This document shows, in pieces, positions 61,746 to 64,000 of a stretch of 64,000 nucleotides of DNA; position 1 is the stretch's first letter; each line of letters opens with the position of its first letter. The stretch covers positions 40,362,830 through 40,426,829 of the forward strand of contig NC_052353.1 of NCBI RefSeq assembly GCF_009727055.1, written 5' to 3'. The position numbers and the translations under genes were made by a program. Origin of the DNA: Benincasa hispida. Lineage: Eukaryota > Streptophyta > Magnoliopsida > Cucurbitales > Cucurbitaceae. The notes beneath the pieces are model-generated. The model ran no database searches and was not told where the DNA came from. It worked only from the letters and a program-made list of their open reading frames with translations.

Positions 61746-64000
61746 ATATATATTTGAAAATTTGAGTTGCTGATACTTATATCCATATCGATATTTCCGC
61801 CCTTGGTTCTAACACTTAGTTGACATGCATGTCAAAGTGTGTATTAGCATTAATTTTTTTCAAGGAGTGCATTAGTATTCATTTGACATGTTTTTTTAGG
61901 TACTAGATCAAGTATATCATTGGTGTATAAACAATCGTGTACACGATGATTATTAGAAATCATGTATATCATTAGTGAATCAACATTCACTTAGTTTACA
62001 TTCATTTTAAAATTAAATCATTTGTGTGTACAAAAGTTGGAATACCATTCGAAGATAAGAACAGTAAACTTGGAATATAATAACGTAAATTAAAATATTT
62101 TTCTATATTTATAAATATTTTGCTATATTTATAAAAATTTTGTTGTATTTGTAAATCCAAGAAGTGTTTACTAGATTTGAAAATGTATACTAATTAATAC
62201 TTTCATATCAATTGCAAATCCCAAAAATCAAATGATTGTGAAATAAAATATAGATTTTTAAGAATTGTGTTTATTAGGTATCGACTTTAAAAAATGTTTG
62301 ATAGATCTTGAATATTATTAAAAGTATCTAAGCTATTGACCTTAAAACTTTGTATCTATTAGATGTTCTCAAACTTCTTAGACTTAGATATGAACCTTAA
62401 AAGGTTAGGGTTTTCTAAGACACAAAATTAAAATTTTGAATTTAATATGGAAATTTTAAAAAAAGGTTGAATAAATCAAAGATCTATTAGATATAAAATT
62501 AAAAGTTTAGAGCAAATTAGATACTTCACTAATCTAATTAGATTCATAATTGATAGTTTAAAGACCTATAAATTAGACATATTTAAAAGTTGAATGATTT
62601 ATTGGGCAAAACTTTAATTGATCAAAACATATGTCATTGATCAAAAAATTAAAAAAAAATTAACCTTATTTAATTAAGATCATGTGAGTTGTAAACTTAA
62701 AATAATTGGTAATTACAAACCTAAATATAGATCAATTAGTTAAGGTACAGGTTATCCTGTTCGAATTCGCCACAACCACACAAATTATTGAACTAAAAAT
62801 AGAAAAAGAAAAAAAGAAAGAAAACTTGAGATAATTTGAGCAAATACACTTTTGGTGTGTGAGTTTCAAAGATGTATTTCCATTTGGTTCTTAAGTTAAA
62901 AACATTAGCACCTTAATGTTTAGGAAATGGTTTTGAAATATTCTCTTATCTTACGTTGTGTTTGAGAGCGATAAGACTGATTGCATTAAAATCTTAATTG
63001 TTTTGCTGTGAATAAATATGTTAGAATCACTTTCTTAATTATATGTTCATTCTTACCGTTTTTAAAATCTATTTCTTACGTGCTTTTATAATTAGATTAT
63101 AGTAGAATTAACAATTACTTCCTAACAAATTTACAATTTTTAATATTATTAATTATGATCTTTTCCTTCATATTCTTATCCTCTTATCTTCAAACTACTG
63201 ATCTAAGCAACCGTTTTTCTCTAATTCCAATCCTTCTCCAACTAGTGCACATCTGAATAAGCAATTTAGTATCAAGGTTGCATCAAATTTTTCTTTTAAG
63301 GCAATGGTTCTTTTATGACACAACAATGATCTACATTTGATTTTACAATTCTTTCTACGATATTTGGTTTCTCAAATAGCATGCAGGGAAAATTTCAAAT
63401 GTCACGTATACAAGCATACAAAATTACAATAATTTTCTAACTCATATACCGTTTTGAAAATGAAATTCAACCTTTTGTTGAAAACCTACGTGAGAAGCAT
63501 TGAAAAGGATACATTAGTGGTTTTTCATTCAGAAGTTTGGTTAAAAGAGCATCCTCTATGGGTATGCAATCAATATAATGATTGTAGTGTCACACCCCTT
63601 TGATCTAGTTTTCTTTGCAGTATTGTACAAAAAAAAAAGTGTATTCCAATCCTAGAGATACTCATGTCAACGTAGGATCATAATCGAACACCAAAGGTAA
63701 GTGATTAAAAATTTGATAATTAGAAATTCAAGTAATTTCTTATGAGAAATTGGAAGGAAACAATCATAAATTTCAAAAACAAAAAACTAAGAAATAGAAG
63801 TGTTATCATACGGCCTAAACTTGAGTTATTTGTACAGAAAACTTAAATTTCTTATGGTTAACGTCGTTTGTCCCAATTTTTGAAAGTAATGAAAGATAAC
63901 CATCTACCATTGTCATAGCCCACTAACAATTTGTACTGTTAGTTATTCATATGGTCTCTCGTGCACCATTGCTAATGGTCAAGGAGTGTAGGTGAGAGAG
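61746..64000. other. Intergenic, no gene recognised
   Basis: 61770-61812 carries the reverse complement of the TATCGATA repeat end. 62090-62160 is a short AT-rich tandem ('tatatttataaatattttgc'). 63765-63820 ('aaacaaaaaactaagaaata... gttatcatacgg') is a fragment of the 43227 MITE family. No other feature seen. Confidence 0.45.

Noticed and set aside
57942..61750. 5-bp target duplication for the copia element
   Set aside because: Flanks GTTAT and ATATA do not match well enough in AT-rich DNA to claim one.

Overview
This is a plant nuclear DNA window, very AT-rich and gene-poor, with intron-split genes and a dense load of LTR retrotransposon debris and small foldback elements. The protein sequences and the repeat families look like a dicot and most resemble Cucurbitaceae; that placement is my recognition, not a database result. 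I can support only three plausible host genes: a GDSL esterase/lipase (minus strand, 7366-10253, 3 exons, 369 aa), a complete 23-exon gene for the translesion DNA polymerase REV1 (plus strand, 24415-34944, 1171 aa), and a small secreted signalling-peptide precursor of the PIP/PIPL type (plus strand, 48795-48986, 63 aa).

Layout. 1-3802 is the long LTR, primer-binding site and leader of a minus-strand retroelement that runs off the left edge. 3840-5840 holds two decayed element remnants (a Ty1/copia polyprotein on minus and a probable Transposase_24-type remnant on plus). 7366-10253 is the GDSL gene; its promoter side carries a 143-144 bp direct duplication separated by a lone N, probably an assembly join. 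12064-23210 is a retrotransposon block: two LTRs of one family facing each other as a large inverted repeat whose apex was amplified into four ~268-bp tandem units, then a broken minus-strand copia gag-pol with a stub of the same LTR family, a leader copy matching the left edge and another LTR relative. 23211-23862 is a MULE-like fragment and a minisatellite that switches orientation, lying just upstream of REV1.

24415-34944 is REV1: BRCT domain, Y-family polymerase core with intact acidic active-site residues, two ubiquitin-binding motifs and the C-terminal protein-interaction domain. 35540-36720 is a decayed LINE. 37-48 kb is intergenic with several foldback/MITE families (including one nested in another) and a solo LTR with a perfect 5-bp target duplication (41502-42165). 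The PIP-type gene sits alone at 48.8 kb. 49-64 kb is again intergenic, with another LTR, minisatellites and an internally deleted copia element (57948-61745) with a mutated RT active site.

The three host genes are functionally unrelated and do not form a cluster. I found no convincing new multi-gene system; the most unusual items are the amplified inverted-LTR structure, the orphan PIP-type peptide gene, the inverting minisatellite upstream of REV1 and the probable assembly duplication at the GDSL promoter.
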